From VBDM01 sp035499735 (GTDB lineage: Bacteria; Pseudomonadota; Gammaproteobacteria; Burkholderiales; SG8-39), in contig DATJYC010000043.1 in NCBI GenBank assembly GCA_035499735.1, forward strand, positions 22,631 through 86,630: a DNA stretch of 64,000 nt. Direction: 5' to 3'. Each line of letters opens with the position of its first letter. The stretch's first letter is position 1. Below the pieces are notes generated by a model that ran no database searches, was not told the DNA's origin, and saw nothing but the letters and a program-made list of their open reading frames with translations. This document shows positions 1-8,971 of this stretch, piece by piece. A program made the position numbers and the translations under genes.

Positions 1-1
1 C

Positions 2-1651
2 GAGTGGCTGGTGAGTTGGGCGGCCGAGACCCCGGAGCGCTGCTTCCTCGCCGAGCGCCAGGGCGACGCGTGGCGCAAAGTCGGCTACCGCGAGGCGCTC
101 GCGCTCGCCCGCCGCATCGGCCAGGGGCTACTCGCGCGCGGCCTCGACGCCTCGAAGCCGGTCGCGATCCTGTCCGACAATTCGATCGATCACGCCCTGC
201 TCGCGCTCGGCGCGATGCACGTGGGCGTTCCGGTCGCGCCCATCTCGCCCGCCTACTCGCTGATGTCCAGAGACTTCGCCAAGCTCAAGGCCATCTTCGG
301 GCTGCTCAAGCCGGGCCTCGTCTGGACTTCCGATCCGGAGAAGTTCGCGCCGGCGCTCGCCGCGGTCGGCGGGAGCGCCACCCCGCTCGCGGAGCTGCTC
401 GCGCGCGCCCCCGGCCCCGAAGTCGACCGGGCGTTCTCGCGCATCGGGCCGGAGACGGTGGCGAAGGTCCTGTTCACCTCGGGGTCGACGGGCACGCCGA
501 AGGGCGTGATCAACACCCACCGCATGCTCGCCGCGAACCAGGAGCAGTACGCGATGGTGTGGCCGTTCCTCGAGGAGCTGCCGCTCGTGCTCGTCGACTG
601 GCTGCCCTGGAACCATACCTTCGGCGGCAACAGCAATTTCTTCATGATGCTGAGGAACGGCGGGACGATCCACATCGACGCGGGCAAGCCCGCGCCCGGG
701 CTCGTCGAGACGAGCGTGCGCAACCTGAAGGAGGTCTCGCCGACGATGTACTTCAACGTGCCGCGCGGCTTCGACCTGCTGCTCCCCTTCCTCGAGCGCG
801 ACGCGGAGCTGCGGAAGAGCTTCTTCCGCGAGCTCGAGTGGATGGTGTACGCGGGCGCAGCGCTGCCGCAGAACCTGTGGGATCGCATGCAGCAGCTGGC
901 GCTCGCCGAGCGCGGCACGCGGCTGCCGCTGATCTCGGCCTGGGGCTCCACCGAGACCGCGCCGCTCGCGACCTGCGTGCACTACCCGGTCGACCGCGCC
1001 GGCATCGTCGGGCTCCCGGTTCCAGGCTGCGAGCTCAAGCTCGTGCCCTCCGCCGGCAAGCTCGAGGTGCGCGTAAAGGGCCCGAACGTCACCCCGGGCT
1101 ACTTCGGGCGCGACGACCTCACCCGCGCCGCGTTCGACGAGGAAGGCTATTACCGCATCGGCGATGCCCTCAAGTTCGCCGATCCCAGGCGCCCCGAGCA
1201 GGGGCTCGCGTTCGACGGCCGAACGGCCGAGGACTTCAAGCTGTCCACCGGCACCTGGGTGCACGTCGGCGCGACGCGCATCAGGCTGATCGCCGCAGGC
1301 GACCCGCTCATCCAGGACGCGGTGATCACCGGCCACGGGCGAGCCGAGGTAGGCGCGCTCATCTTCCTCAACGCCGCGGCGGTGAAGGCGATGGGACTGG
1401 ACGCGGACGCAGTGCGCGCGCGCCTGCTCGCGGCGATGCAAAAGCTCGCCACGGAGACGGGCTCGGGCAGCTCGACGCACCCGGTGCGCGCGCTCGTCGT
1501 GGCCGATCCGCCCTCGATCGACGCCAACGAGATCACCGACAAGGGCTACATCAACCAGCGCGCGGTGCTCGAGCGGCGCGCTGCGCTGGTCGAGGCGCTG
1601 CACGCCGATCTGCCGGGCGCCGAGGTCGTCCTCGCGCCGGCGCACAAATAG
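2..1651 (+). CDS. fcs: feruloyl-CoA synthase (5' partial)
   Basis: This is an AMP-forming acyl-CoA ligase that activates ferulate or related hydroxycinnamates to the CoA thioester, the first step of side-chain removal to vanillin-type aldehydes. The reading frame is open to the window edge, so the true N-terminus lies outside; a GTG at 11 is only the first possible internal start. Counted from there, the P-loop FTSGSTGTPKG is at about residues 155-165, the WGSTETAPLA adenylation motif at about 311-320, and the C-terminal EITDKGYINQRAVL typical of Fcs near residue 515. The next gene, a hydroxycinnamoyl-CoA hydratase/lyase, follows after 16 nt and supports the substrate call. Family assignment is strong; exact substrate range is inferred. 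Confidence 0.88.
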   Translation, partial: EWLVSWAAETPERCFLAERQGDAWRKVGYREALALARRIGQGLLARGLDASKPVAILSDNSIDHALLALGAMHVGVPVAPISPAYSLMSRDFAKLKAIFGLLKPGLVWTSDPEKFAPALAAVGGSATPLAELLARAPGPEVDRAFSRIGPETVAKVLFTSGSTGTPKGVINTHRMLAANQEQYAMVWPFLEELPLVLVDWLPWNHTFGGNSNFFMMLRNGGTIHIDAGKPAPGLVETSVRNLKEVSPTMYFNVPRGFDLLLPFLERDAELRKSFFRELEWMVYAGAALPQNLWDRMQQLALAERGTRLPLISAWGSTETAPLATCVHYPVDRAGIVGLPVPGCELKLVPSAGKLEVRVKGPNVTPGYFGRDDLTRAAFDEEGYYRIGDALKFADPRRPEQGLAFDGRTAEDFKLSTGTWVHVGATRIRLIAAGDPLIQDAVITGHGRAEVGALIFLNAAAVKAMGLDADAVRARLLAAMQKLATETGSGSSTHPVRALVVADPPSIDANEITDKGYINQRAVLERRAALVEALHADLPGAEVVLAPAHK

Positions 1652-1654
1652 CAT

Positions 1655-1661
1655 GAAGGAG
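1655..1661 (+). promoter_or_regulatory. ribosome binding site deciding the hydratase/lyase start
   Basis: The AAGGAG at 1656-1661 sits 6 nt before the ATG at 1668. An in-frame ATG at 1653 lies upstream of this site, so 1668 is the better start. Confidence 0.6.
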
Positions 1662-1667
1662 AAAGCA

Positions 1668-2489
1668 ATGGCATTGCCGAAGTTCGAGACTGTCAAGGTC
1701 GACGTCGCCGAGAACATCGCCTGGCTGACGATGAACCGCCCGGAGAAGCGCAACGCGATGACGCCCCGGATGCACGAGGAGATGATCGTCGCCCTGGGCG
1801 AGCTCGCCGTCTCCCCGGAGGCCGGGGTGCTGGTGCTCACCGGCGCGGGCGAGAGCTGGAGCGCAGGCCAGGACATCGACCTCTTCTTCCGCGACCTCGA
1901 CGACAAGCCGGTGAAGAAGCGCCGCGCGCTGTACGCCAGCCAGGAATGGCGGTGGAACCAGCTCGCGCACTTTCCCAAGCCGACGATCGCCATGGTGAAC
2001 GGCTACTGCTACGGCGCCGCGTTCACTCCGCTCGTCGCCTGCGATTTCGCGATCGCCGCCGAGGACGCGAAGTTCGGACTGTCGGAGATCAACTGGGGGA
2101 TCCTGCCCGGAGGGCTCGTCTCCAAGGTGATGCTCGACGCGTGCAGCTACCGCGACGCCAAGTGGTACGCGCTCACCGGCGAGCCCTTCGACGGCCGGGT
2201 CGCGGAGAAGATCCGCCTGGTCAACTACGCCGTGCCGCGCGCGCAGCTCCGCGAGGAGACGGTCAAGCTCGCAAGGACGCTGCTCGCCAAGAACCCGCAG
2301 GTCTACAAGTCGGTGAAGGAGGTCATGCACCACATCCGCGGCATGGACGTCGAGCAGGCGACCGACTACCTGAGGGCGAAGGAAATGGAGATGCGCTTCA
2401 TGGACCGCGAGGGCGGGCGCGCCAAGGGCATGAAGCAGTTCCTCGACGACAAGACCTACCGCCCGGGGCTGGAGACCTACAAGCGCTGA
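1668..2489 (+). CDS. ech: p-hydroxycinnamoyl-CoA hydratase/lyase (vanillin-forming)
   Basis: A 273-residue crotonase-fold enzyme that hydrates feruloyl-CoA and cleaves it by retro-aldol to vanillin and acetyl-CoA. The crotonase oxyanion segments are visible at WSAGQDIDLFF (about 64-74) and NGYCYGAAF (111-119). The motif LSEINWGILPGG (138-149) carries the glutamate (about E140) that matches the catalytic Glu of characterised HCHL enzymes. The ATG at 1668 is chosen because a good AAGGAG precedes it. The gene directly follows feruloyl-CoA synthase, the usual fcs-ech arrangement of proteobacterial ferulate degradation. Its stop overlaps the start of the following CoA transferase by one base. Function is well supported by family and context. 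Confidence 0.88.
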   Translation: MALPKFETVKVDVAENIAWLTMNRPEKRNAMTPRMHEEMIVALGELAVSPEAGVLVLTGAGESWSAGQDIDLFFRDLDDKPVKKRRALYASQEWRWNQLAHFPKPTIAMVNGYCYGAAFTPLVACDFAIAAEDAKFGLSEINWGILPGGLVSKVMLDACSYRDAKWYALTGEPFDGRVAEKIRLVNYAVPRAQLREETVKLARTLLAKNPQVYKSVKEVMHHIRGMDVEQATDYLRAKEMEMRFMDREGGRAKGMKQFLDDKTYRPGLETYKR

Positions 2490-3676
2490 TGTCCGCTCCC
2501 CTGAAAGGCATCCGCGTCCTCGAGCTCGGCCAGTTCATCGCGGGCCCGTACGCGGGGCTGCAGCTCGCCGACCTCGGCGCGACGGTGATCAAGATCGAGC
2601 GGCCGGACGGCGGCGACGCCTTCCGCGCGTTCGGCTTCGCCGAGAACGCGAAAGGCTACAGCCACAACTTCTGCGCTTTCAACCGCAACAAGCTGAGCGT
2701 CGCTCTCGACGTCAACTCTCCGCGCGGGCGCGAGGCCTTTCTGAGGATGGCGCGGCAGGCGGACGTGGTGCTGGAGAACTTCCGCCCGGGCGTGATGAAG
2801 CGGCTGGGATTCGACTACGGATCGCTGAAGGCTGCCAATCCGCGGCTGGTCTACTGCTCGATCAGCGGCTTCGCCGAGGACGGTCCCTACGGCGACCGCC
2901 CCGCGTACGATGCCGTCGGCCAGGCGCTTTCCGGGCTGCTCTCCCTCTTCGTCGACCCCAAGGATCCGCGCACCCTCGGGCCGACGCTCTCCGACCAGAT
3001 CACTGGCATGCAGGCATGCATGGCGGCGCTCGCGGCGCTCTACGAGCGCGAGCGCACCGGCAAGGGCGCGCGCGTCGAGGTGACCATGGTCGAAGCGAGC
3101 ATGGCGCTGATCCCCGATTCCTTCACCGCGTATACGCACGCGGGTCACGTGATGCAACCCGAGTCGCGTGCCGCCGTTTCCCTCTCCTTCGCTTTCGCCT
3201 GCGCGGACGGCAAGCTCATCGCCATCCACGTCTCGTCGATGGAGAAATTCTGGAAGGCGCTGCTCGCGGCGGTCGAGCGTCCCGACATCGGCGAGGACGC
3301 GCGGTTCCGCGACCGCATGGGCCGGATCAGGAACTACCACGCGCTGGTCGAGACGCTGCGTCCCGTCTTCGCCGCAAGACCCCGTGCCTACTGGGCCGAG
3401 CGGCTCGCGGCGCACGACGTTCCGGCGGCCGTGGTGCATTCGATCCCGGAGGCGATCGAGGAGCCCGAGGTGAAGTACCTCGGAATGCTGCACGAGCTGA
3501 CCCACCCGCGATACGGAAAACAGATCGCAATGCGGCGCGCCTCGAGAATCGATGGCGAGCGCGAGTCCCAGCCTCTCCCGCCGCCGGCGCTCGGCGAGCA
3601 TACGGATCAAGTCCTGCGCGAATTCGGCTTTGCGTCCGATGAGATCGCAGAGCTGCGCGCAGGCAGTGCTGCTTGA
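2489..3676 (+). CDS. CaiB/BaiF family CoA-transferase
   Basis: A 395-residue class III CoA-transferase that moves CoA between organic acids in the cytoplasm. The N-terminal segment LKGIRVLELGQFIAGPYAG and the downstream DVVLENFRPGVMKRLGFDY are hallmarks of the family, and the length is typical. The start ATG overlaps the TGA of the hydratase/lyase gene by one base, so the two are translationally coupled and probably act on the same CoA-thioester pool. The donor and acceptor acids cannot be read from sequence. The stop overlaps a TTG start for the following lipoprotein. Confidence 0.85.
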   Translation: MSAPLKGIRVLELGQFIAGPYAGLQLADLGATVIKIERPDGGDAFRAFGFAENAKGYSHNFCAFNRNKLSVALDVNSPRGREAFLRMARQADVVLENFRPGVMKRLGFDYGSLKAANPRLVYCSISGFAEDGPYGDRPAYDAVGQALSGLLSLFVDPKDPRTLGPTLSDQITGMQACMAALAALYERERTGKGARVEVTMVEASMALIPDSFTAYTHAGHVMQPESRAAVSLSFAFACADGKLIAIHVSSMEKFWKALLAAVERPDIGEDARFRDRMGRIRNYHALVETLRPVFAARPRAYWAERLAAHDVPAAVVHSIPEAIEEPEVKYLGMLHELTHPRYGKQIAMRRASRIDGERESQPLPPPALGEHTDQVLREFGFASDEIAELRAGSAA

Positions 3677-4587
3677 AGCGCAGAACTTCCAGGAAGCTCG
3701 CAGTCGGCAGCGCTGCCCTGCTCTCCGCAATGATCACTGGTTGCGGGGGTGCGGGCGGCAGCGGGTCGAGTTCCGAATCTAACCCCACCCCAGCGTACAA
3801 CTTTGTCGCCGACAGCGGCGTCCGGGTAGCGGGCGGAATCGGGCCGGTGGAGCTCGTAGTGGGCACAACGACGTATATGTACGTCGGCATCGGCGGCACC
3901 GCTACGGTCCTGGCATCGACCGACGGACTCGCGTTCACGACGGTACAGGCGACCGTGGACGGCGGTCCCCTCATCTCGGGGGCCTGGTTTTCGTTCGTCG
4001 CGCTTCCCAGCGGAGGCTACCGCATGTATTTTGCCCGGCTGCTGGGTTCGCTCCTGAGCGCCACCTCGACGGATGGGCTCACATGGACGAGCGAGCCGGG
4101 CACACGAGTCGTGCTCAGCAATATCGCCGTGCCGAAGGTCGTCGCTCTCCTCGGCGGGGGCTATCGCGTGTACTACACGACTTCAGGAGGCCCGACGGGA
4201 ATCGCGAGTGAGACCTCGAGCGATGGGCTGAACTTCACCGCGGATGACGGTCTTCGCCTTTCGCCGGTTCCCAAGAACCACGAGTGGGGAGATCCAAACG
4301 TCGTCGTCAGCGGCGGGACCTACCTGATGTCCGCGACGCAAGTACCTTCGGACCATGTGTCATATTCGAGCATCTGGCTTTCCTCGTCTGCGGACGGAGT
4401 CACCTGGACAGACCCGATCCCGATCATCTCGAACCCGGGGGGCAGCCCCGTCGATTCGTCCTTCGCACCGCTCTCGAACGGGGCGTTCCGGGTCTACCAC
4501 GGTCTTTTCCTGAACGCGCCTGCCGGACCGAACACCGGGAACGCGCAGAGCGAGATCCTCAGCGGCGTGCTCACCCCCGCTTCCTAG
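3673..4587 (+). CDS. secreted repeat lipoprotein, function unknown
   Basis: This 304-residue protein starts at a TTG that overlaps the TGA of the preceding gene. The N-terminus has a basic stretch (KRRTSRK), a hydrophobic segment and a lipobox-like MITGC at about residues 20-24, followed by a Gly/Ser-rich linker. The rest consists of repeated units containing STDGL.F, STDGLTWTSEPGTR and SSDGLNFTADDGLRL, a pattern seen in beta-propeller proteins of the sialidase/BNR or glycosidase-43-like kind. I do not recognise a catalytic set. It sits between CoA-ester enzymes without obvious metabolic logic, so it may simply be carried in the operon. Confidence 0.6.
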   Translation: MKRRTSRKLAVGSAALLSAMITGCGGAGGSGSSSESNPTPAYNFVADSGVRVAGGIGPVELVVGTTTYMYVGIGGTATVLASTDGLAFTTVQATVDGGPLISGAWFSFVALPSGGYRMYFARLLGSLLSATSTDGLTWTSEPGTRVVLSNIAVPKVVALLGGGYRVYYTTSGGPTGIASETSSDGLNFTADDGLRLSPVPKNHEWGDPNVVVSGGTYLMSATQVPSDHVSYSSIWLSSSADGVTWTDPIPIISNPGGSPVDSSFAPLSNGAFRVYHGLFLNAPAGPNTGNAQSEILSGVLTPAS

Positions 4588-4594
4588 CCGGATC

Positions 4595-5746
4595 ATGGAT
4601 TTCGCCTTCACCGAAGAGCAGCGCATGATGCGCGAGTCCGTTCGCAAGCTCATGGACCGCATCGCGACGCCCGAGTACGTGCGGCGCCTGGACCGCGAGC
4701 AGGCCTACCCCGAGGAGCTGTACTCGGCCTGGGTCGACCTGGGGCTGCTGCGCGTGCCCTTCGAGGAGAAGTACGGGGGCCTCGGCGGCAGCGTCATCGA
4801 CCTGATGATCGTCGCCGAGGAGATCTCGAGAAAGAGCGCCGACTTCTTCATGGCCTACGCGGGCAGCGTGTTCTGCGCGCTCAACGTCGCCCGCAAGGGC
4901 TCGGAGGAGCAGAAGCGCCGCTGGCTTCCCAGGGTCCTGTCGGGCGAGATCAAGATGTCGATCTCGATGTCCGAGCCCGAGGCCGGCTCGGACGTCGGCG
5001 CGATGAAGACGGGCGCGCGCCGCGAAGGCGCCGACTGGGTCATCAGCGGGCAGAAGCTCTGGGCGACGGGCGCGGGCGCCCGCGGCAACGTCATCAACGT
5101 CTACGTGCGCACCGACCCGCAGGCGAACATCCGCCAGGGCATGTCGCTCTTCCTCGTCGACAACGACGCGAAGGGCCTCACGCTGCGGAAGCTCGACATG
5201 CTCGGCCGCCGCTGCACCGGCACCTACGAAGTCTTCTTCGACGGCGTGCGGGTTCCGGCAGATCGCCTCGTCGGAGGCGAGAACAGGGGCTGGGACTGCA
5301 TTCTCGCGGGGCTGCAGGCCGAGCGCATCACCTCCGCCGCCGGCAATGTCGGGGCCGCGCAGGCCTGCCTCGACCTCGCCGTCGAGTACTCGAAGGAGCG
5401 CAGGCAGTTCGGGCGCGCCATCGGAACCAACCAGGCGATCGCCCACCTGCTCGCCGACATGGCGGCGGAGATCGAGGCCGCGCGCGCGCTCACCTGGCGC
5501 GCGGCGTGGATGGCCGCGACCGGGCAGGACGCGCTGCGCGAGATCTCGATGGCGAAGCTCTTTTCCTCCGAGGCCTACGTGAAGTGCGCCAACCTCGGCA
5601 TGCAGGTCTTCGGCGGCTACGGCTACAGCATGGAGTACGACATGCAGCGCCACTACCGCGACGCGCGGGCGGCGACGATCGCCGCGGGCACGTCGCAGAT
5701 GCAGCGGAACATCATCGCGGGCCTGATGGGCCTGAAGGTCGGCTAG
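4595..5746 (+). CDS. acyl-CoA dehydrogenase
   Basis: A 383-residue FAD-dependent acyl-CoA dehydrogenase of usual family length. The flavin-binding segment MSEPEAGSDVGAMK and the C-terminal signature QVFGGYGYSMEYDMQRHYRD are present; the Glu in YSMEYD occupies the position of the catalytic base in short- and medium-chain enzymes. It is 7 nt downstream of the lipoprotein gene and on the same strand as the ferulate genes, so it probably belongs to the same aromatic or side-chain acid catabolic unit. Its stop TAG overlaps the stop of the convergent YfaZ-like gene in a shared CTAG. The precise acyl substrate is not predictable. Confidence 0.87.
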   Translation: MDFAFTEEQRMMRESVRKLMDRIATPEYVRRLDREQAYPEELYSAWVDLGLLRVPFEEKYGGLGGSVIDLMIVAEEISRKSADFFMAYAGSVFCALNVARKGSEEQKRRWLPRVLSGEIKMSISMSEPEAGSDVGAMKTGARREGADWVISGQKLWATGAGARGNVINVYVRTDPQANIRQGMSLFLVDNDAKGLTLRKLDMLGRRCTGTYEVFFDGVRVPADRLVGGENRGWDCILAGLQAERITSAAGNVGAAQACLDLAVEYSKERRQFGRAIGTNQAIAHLLADMAAEIEAARALTWRAAWMAATGQDALREISMAKLFSSEAYVKCANLGMQVFGGYGYSMEYDMQRHYRDARAATIAAGTSQMQRNIIAGLMGLKVG

Positions 5747-6285
5747 AAGTTCACCATCAGGCCGACGTAGCCGCCCCGGTCGATATAAGGCTGCGAGCCG
5801 TCCTCCAGCTCGGCGCGCGTCCAGCGGACTCCGACGTACGCGAAGCTGTTGCGGAACACCTCGACCTCGGCGCGCAGCCCCGTGTCGTAGAAGTTCTTGC
5901 CGTCGATGAAGGTCACGACCTTGGGCGCGTAGAAAGCGTAGCCGCCGAAGCCGAAATTGCCGTTATTCGGGAACCAGCGCAGCTGGCCGCCGAGCGCCAG
6001 CGCCGCGACGTCGGAGCCGGCGACGTGGATGGCGTAGACCTTTCCCCCGAGGCCGCCGGCGACGCGCGACTTGCCGGCGTTGCCCTCGCCGGCCGCGAGC
6101 AGGCCGATGTTGAAGAGGTAGTTCTTGTCGTCCCGGTTGTACATTCCGCCGAAGGTCCAGTCGGCGGCGCCGAAGGGATTGTCGTACTTCGCCTCGATGG
6201 TGTCGTTCGACAGATTGATGTCCAGCGTTCCCGCCGTTGCGGTGACATTCGCCAGCGCGAGCACGGCGAACACGATCCAACGCAT
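5743..6285 (-). CDS. YfaZ-like outer-membrane protein
   Basis: A 180-residue exported protein with a cleavable-looking signal peptide (MRWIVFAVLALANVTATA) and alternating hydrophobic/polar strands expected of a small outer-membrane beta-barrel. The opening strands TLDINLSNDTIEAKY and the terminal GGYVGLMVNF ending in Phe fit BamA-dependent barrels, and the pattern resembles the YfaZ family. The ATG at 6285 is chosen because GGAGGAG precedes it; an upstream in-frame ATG has no such site. The function of YfaZ proteins is poorly known. It is transcribed toward the acyl-CoA dehydrogenase and is separated by 70 nt from the porin-like gene upstream. Confidence 0.65.
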   Translation of the reverse strand: MRWIVFAVLALANVTATAGTLDINLSNDTIEAKYDNPFGAADWTFGGMYNRDDKNYLFNIGLLAAGEGNAGKSRVAGGLGGKVYAIHVAGSDVAALALGGQLRWFPNNGNFGFGGYAFYAPKVVTFIDGKNFYDTGLRAEVEVFRNSFAYVGVRWTRAELEDGSQPYIDRGGYVGLMVNF

Positions 6286-6355
6286 GTTGCTCCTCCGAAT
6301 CAAGTTGGCTCCCCTGCAAGAGACGGGCGATTATCCCACGGGACGGCGGGCAGTT

Positions 6356-8500
6356 TCAGAAATCCCAGCGGTATCCCGCGGAAAAGAAGTAACGATGTGT
6401 AACCTCCTGGAGGAAGGCGCTGCTCGTGTTCGTGTTCTCGATGCCGGCCTCGAGCTCCAGGGTGATGCTGTTGCGCCAGCGCCAGCTCGCGCGGCCCACC
6501 GGCGAGACGCGCTGGAGGGTGCTGCCGTCGTCGTTCTTCTGCCCGTACCAGAGCACCGCGCCGTCGAAGGTCCAGCTCGCGCCCACGGGGAAGCGGCTCG
6601 TGAGCTGGCCCGCCAGCCCGTGGTACGTGTCCGCGGTCACGCCGCTCACCGAGACGACGGTGACGTCGCGCGTCGCGAACACGCCCGTGCCGATCGCCTG
6701 GCTGGTGAGCGTCTTGATGTAGCCGCTGCCGGGCGTCGCGGGATAGTTGGGAGTTGCGTTCGTGTGGGAAATGCGCGTCACCTGGGCATTGAGGCCGAGC
6801 TGCCAGACGGAGGTCACCGGGTGCGTAAAGCCTCCGTATGCGATCGCCGATTGCGCAGTCACATCCCGAGCCTGCTGACGCAGCTCGTCTTCGGTATAGA
6901 TCGTGAGCAACTGGCGGATCGACGTCGTGGGCGCGCCGATGATCGCGCTCGTGGTCTGCAGCGACGGGGTCATGCGGTAGTCGAGCAGCATATTGAACGA
7001 GGTCTTCCACGGCGCGATCCAGTTCCCCTGCGCGGTCGCGATGTTGAGGTGGCGGAACAGCGTGTCGTAGTCGACCACCGACGAGAAGTACCCCTGAGGC
7101 GTGAAGTAGCGCGCCTCCGCGCCGACCGCGTCGCGGTCGGCGATGCCGTCCACGGTCTGGCGGAACACGTAGACGTTCCCGCTCCAGCGCTGGTTGAAGG
7201 GCCCCAGCTCGGCGCTCGCCCCGTAGAAGCGCTGCACCGAATCGATGGTGAAGCCCGGCACGACCGGCTCGCCGGCGGCCAGGTTGAGCCGCGCGCTTGA
7301 GGTGAAGCCGTACCCGAGCAGAGCGCCGTCGAAGCGGCCGGGGAGGCCCGCGCTGTTGCCGGGCTGCCGTCCCAGGCGCGCGGAGGCGCTGGCGGGCTTG
7401 TACTTGTAGTCGTAGTAGGCCTGGTCCAGGCGGTTGATGCTTTCCTGTCCGGCGATGAAGTTCCGCGTGTTGACGTCCCGGAACACGATGCGGTTTTCGT
7501 GCGCGTCGTTCATAAAGCGCGCATTGAGATCGGCGCTGGTGATGAGCGCCGACTGGTCGACGACCGAGAGCGTGGTCCGGTCGAGGGCGTTGGGCCCGAG
7601 CGGCTGGGAGTCGATCTTGCTGTTCCCGTGATAGTAGAACTGCGACAGGCCTCCGCTGACGAACGAGCGCCAGCCCTGCTGGGGCTCGGTGGGCGGGCGC
7701 AGGACCTCCGCCTGCGGCGCGGCGGCGAGGCTCGCAAGCCGCTGGCGCACGCGCACCGAGTCCTCGCCTTCCGGATATTTCTTCAGGTAGTTCTCGTACT
7801 CGGTCCTCGCGCGGGCGGTGTCTCCGCGGCGCTCGTAGGAAAGAGCGAGAAACTCCTGCGCGTCGCGCGTCAAGGCGTTCTGGGGCAGCGCGAGCAGCTG
7901 CGTGAACGCGCGGATCGCAGCGGCGTAGTCCTCGCGCACGATCGCGCCGCGGCCATCGGCCATCAGCGCCTCGGGTGAGCCGGCGGGCGCGGGAGCCGCG
8001 GGCGGGGCGGCCGGCTGCGATGGCTCGGCCTGAGCCGACGGAGCGGGCGCCGGAGGCGTCGCCGCGGGCGCCGGAACCGCCGCGGGGGGCGCCGCCGGGC
8101 GCGGAAGCAACGCCGCCGCGGGCGGAGCGTCGGCCTTGGCCCGCGAAGTCTTCTCGAGGTTGTCGCGCTCCTGCGGGTGGACCTGGACGACGCGCGCCTC
8201 GCGAAAGCTCGCGGCGAGCTGCCGCCTCGCGCTCTCGGCGTCCCGCTGCGTGCCGAAGAAGCCCATGCACAGCTGGTAGCTCACGTTGCTTCCCGACCTC
8301 AGCACCCGCCAGTAGAGCGTGTTCCTGCGCAACGAGGCCGGGATCGGAGTGCTCGGGCGGTCCGCGACGTTCTTCACCGTCGCCAGCGCGACCACGTAGA
8401 GATCGGGCGCCGGAGCTTGGGCGCGGGCTTCCTGCGCAAGCAACGCGAGCGCGGCCAGCGCGGCGACCGCCAGGCCTCCCCTTAGGCCGGTTCTTGTCAT
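6356..8500 (-). CDS. SPOR/TPR/beta-barrel outer-membrane protein, candidate porin of a cytochrome conduit
   Basis: A 714-residue envelope protein in four visible parts. Residues 1-28 are a signal peptide (ALALLAQEARAQA). Residues about 33-110 resemble a SPOR-type domain (YQLCMGFFGTQRDAESARRQL). A Pro/Ala-rich linker spans about 125-175. TPR-like helices cover about 180-250 (DAQEFLALSYERRGDTARAR). From about 275 to the C-terminus there are alternating amphipathic strands ending in YRWDF, the terminal Phe of outer-membrane barrels. The ATG overlaps the stop of the AMIN-like gene by 4 nt (ATGA), and two multiheme cytochromes lie just upstream in the same operon. I infer that the barrel houses or docks a multiheme cytochrome for electron transfer across the outer membrane. 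The barrel is seen; the conduit role is inference. Confidence 0.7.
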   Translation of the reverse strand: MTRTGLRGGLAVAALAALALLAQEARAQAPAPDLYVVALATVKNVADRPSTPIPASLRRNTLYWRVLRSGSNVSYQLCMGFFGTQRDAESARRQLAASFREARVVQVHPQERDNLEKTSRAKADAPPAAALLPRPAAPPAAVPAPAATPPAPAPSAQAEPSQPAAPPAAPAPAGSPEALMADGRGAIVREDYAAAIRAFTQLLALPQNALTRDAQEFLALSYERRGDTARARTEYENYLKKYPEGEDSVRVRQRLASLAAAPQAEVLRPPTEPQQGWRSFVSGGLSQFYYHGNSKIDSQPLGPNALDRTTLSVVDQSALITSADLNARFMNDAHENRIVFRDVNTRNFIAGQESINRLDQAYYDYKYKPASASARLGRQPGNSAGLPGRFDGALLGYGFTSSARLNLAAGEPVVPGFTIDSVQRFYGASAELGPFNQRWSGNVYVFRQTVDGIADRDAVGAEARYFTPQGYFSSVVDYDTLFRHLNIATAQGNWIAPWKTSFNMLLDYRMTPSLQTTSAIIGAPTTSIRQLLTIYTEDELRQQARDVTAQSAIAYGGFTHPVTSVWQLGLNAQVTRISHTNATPNYPATPGSGYIKTLTSQAIGTGVFATRDVTVVSVSGVTADTYHGLAGQLTSRFPVGASWTFDGAVLWYGQKNDDGSTLQRVSPVGRASWRWRNSITLELEAGIENTNTSSAFLQEVTHRYFFSAGYRWDF

Positions 8501-8964
8501 TCTTTGTTGTCGGTGCTCGGGGTGCGCTTGTTTTCGTCGGGTGCAATCGGGAAATCGAGCAGCAGGCTGCGGCGGTCTTCGCCGAGGCGCACGTGGCTGC
8601 GGACCGGGCGCTCGTACTGGATCAGGATGCAGACCGGGTTCGGCACGGGCTCGCACCTCGGGTCGAGGGAGACCCTCACCGTGAAAGGAGGAATGGCGCC
8701 GTCTCCCCGGAAATACTTCACCTCGTCGGGAAACGGCGGCTCGCCCGGCAAAAGCGGGGCGAGCGCCTCGAGCTGCACGTTCACCAGCTCGCCGTTCTTC
8801 GACGCGTAGTCGCGGATGTAATGGACAGGGCCGGTGAGCCGCACCCTGACTCGCGGCACCGCGTCGCCTCTCTCAACGGCGATCTCGTCGATGACCGCGG
8901 CGAGCACGGGCGGAGAGGCCAGCGCCGCCCAAGCCAGAAGCGCTACGCATGAGATGCAACGCAT
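8497..8964 (-). CDS. small exported AMIN-like protein
   Basis: A 155-residue protein with a signal peptide (ISCVALLAWAALASPPVLA) followed by a single beta-rich domain. The pattern VPRVRVRLTGPVHYIRDY...LVNVQLEAL and the closing SLLLDFPI resembles AMIN-type periplasmic domains, which in other systems target proteins to the envelope. This resemblance is by eye only. The gene is 7 nt downstream of the 9-heme cytochrome and overlaps the SPOR/barrel gene by ATGA, so it is almost certainly co-translated with them. It may be a periplasmic scaffold for the barrel-cytochrome assembly. Confidence 0.6.
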   Translation of the reverse strand: MRCISCVALLAWAALASPPVLAAVIDEIAVERGDAVPRVRVRLTGPVHYIRDYASKNGELVNVQLEALAPLLPGEPPFPDEVKYFRGDGAIPPFTVRVSLDPRCEPVPNPVCILIQYERPVRSHVRLGEDRRSLLLDFPIAPDENKRTPSTDNKE

Positions 8965-8971
8965 GCGGCTT

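Noticed and set aside
4571..5653. Long open frame antisense to the acyl-CoA dehydrogenase
   Set aside because: It is a high-GC shadow with low-complexity His/Arg/Ala sequence and no family resemblance, while the plus strand has a complete enzyme.
6356..8500. Porin-like gene as a plain TPR lipoprotein
   Set aside because: There is no lipobox, and more than 400 residues of alternating strands with a terminal Phe follow the TPR part.
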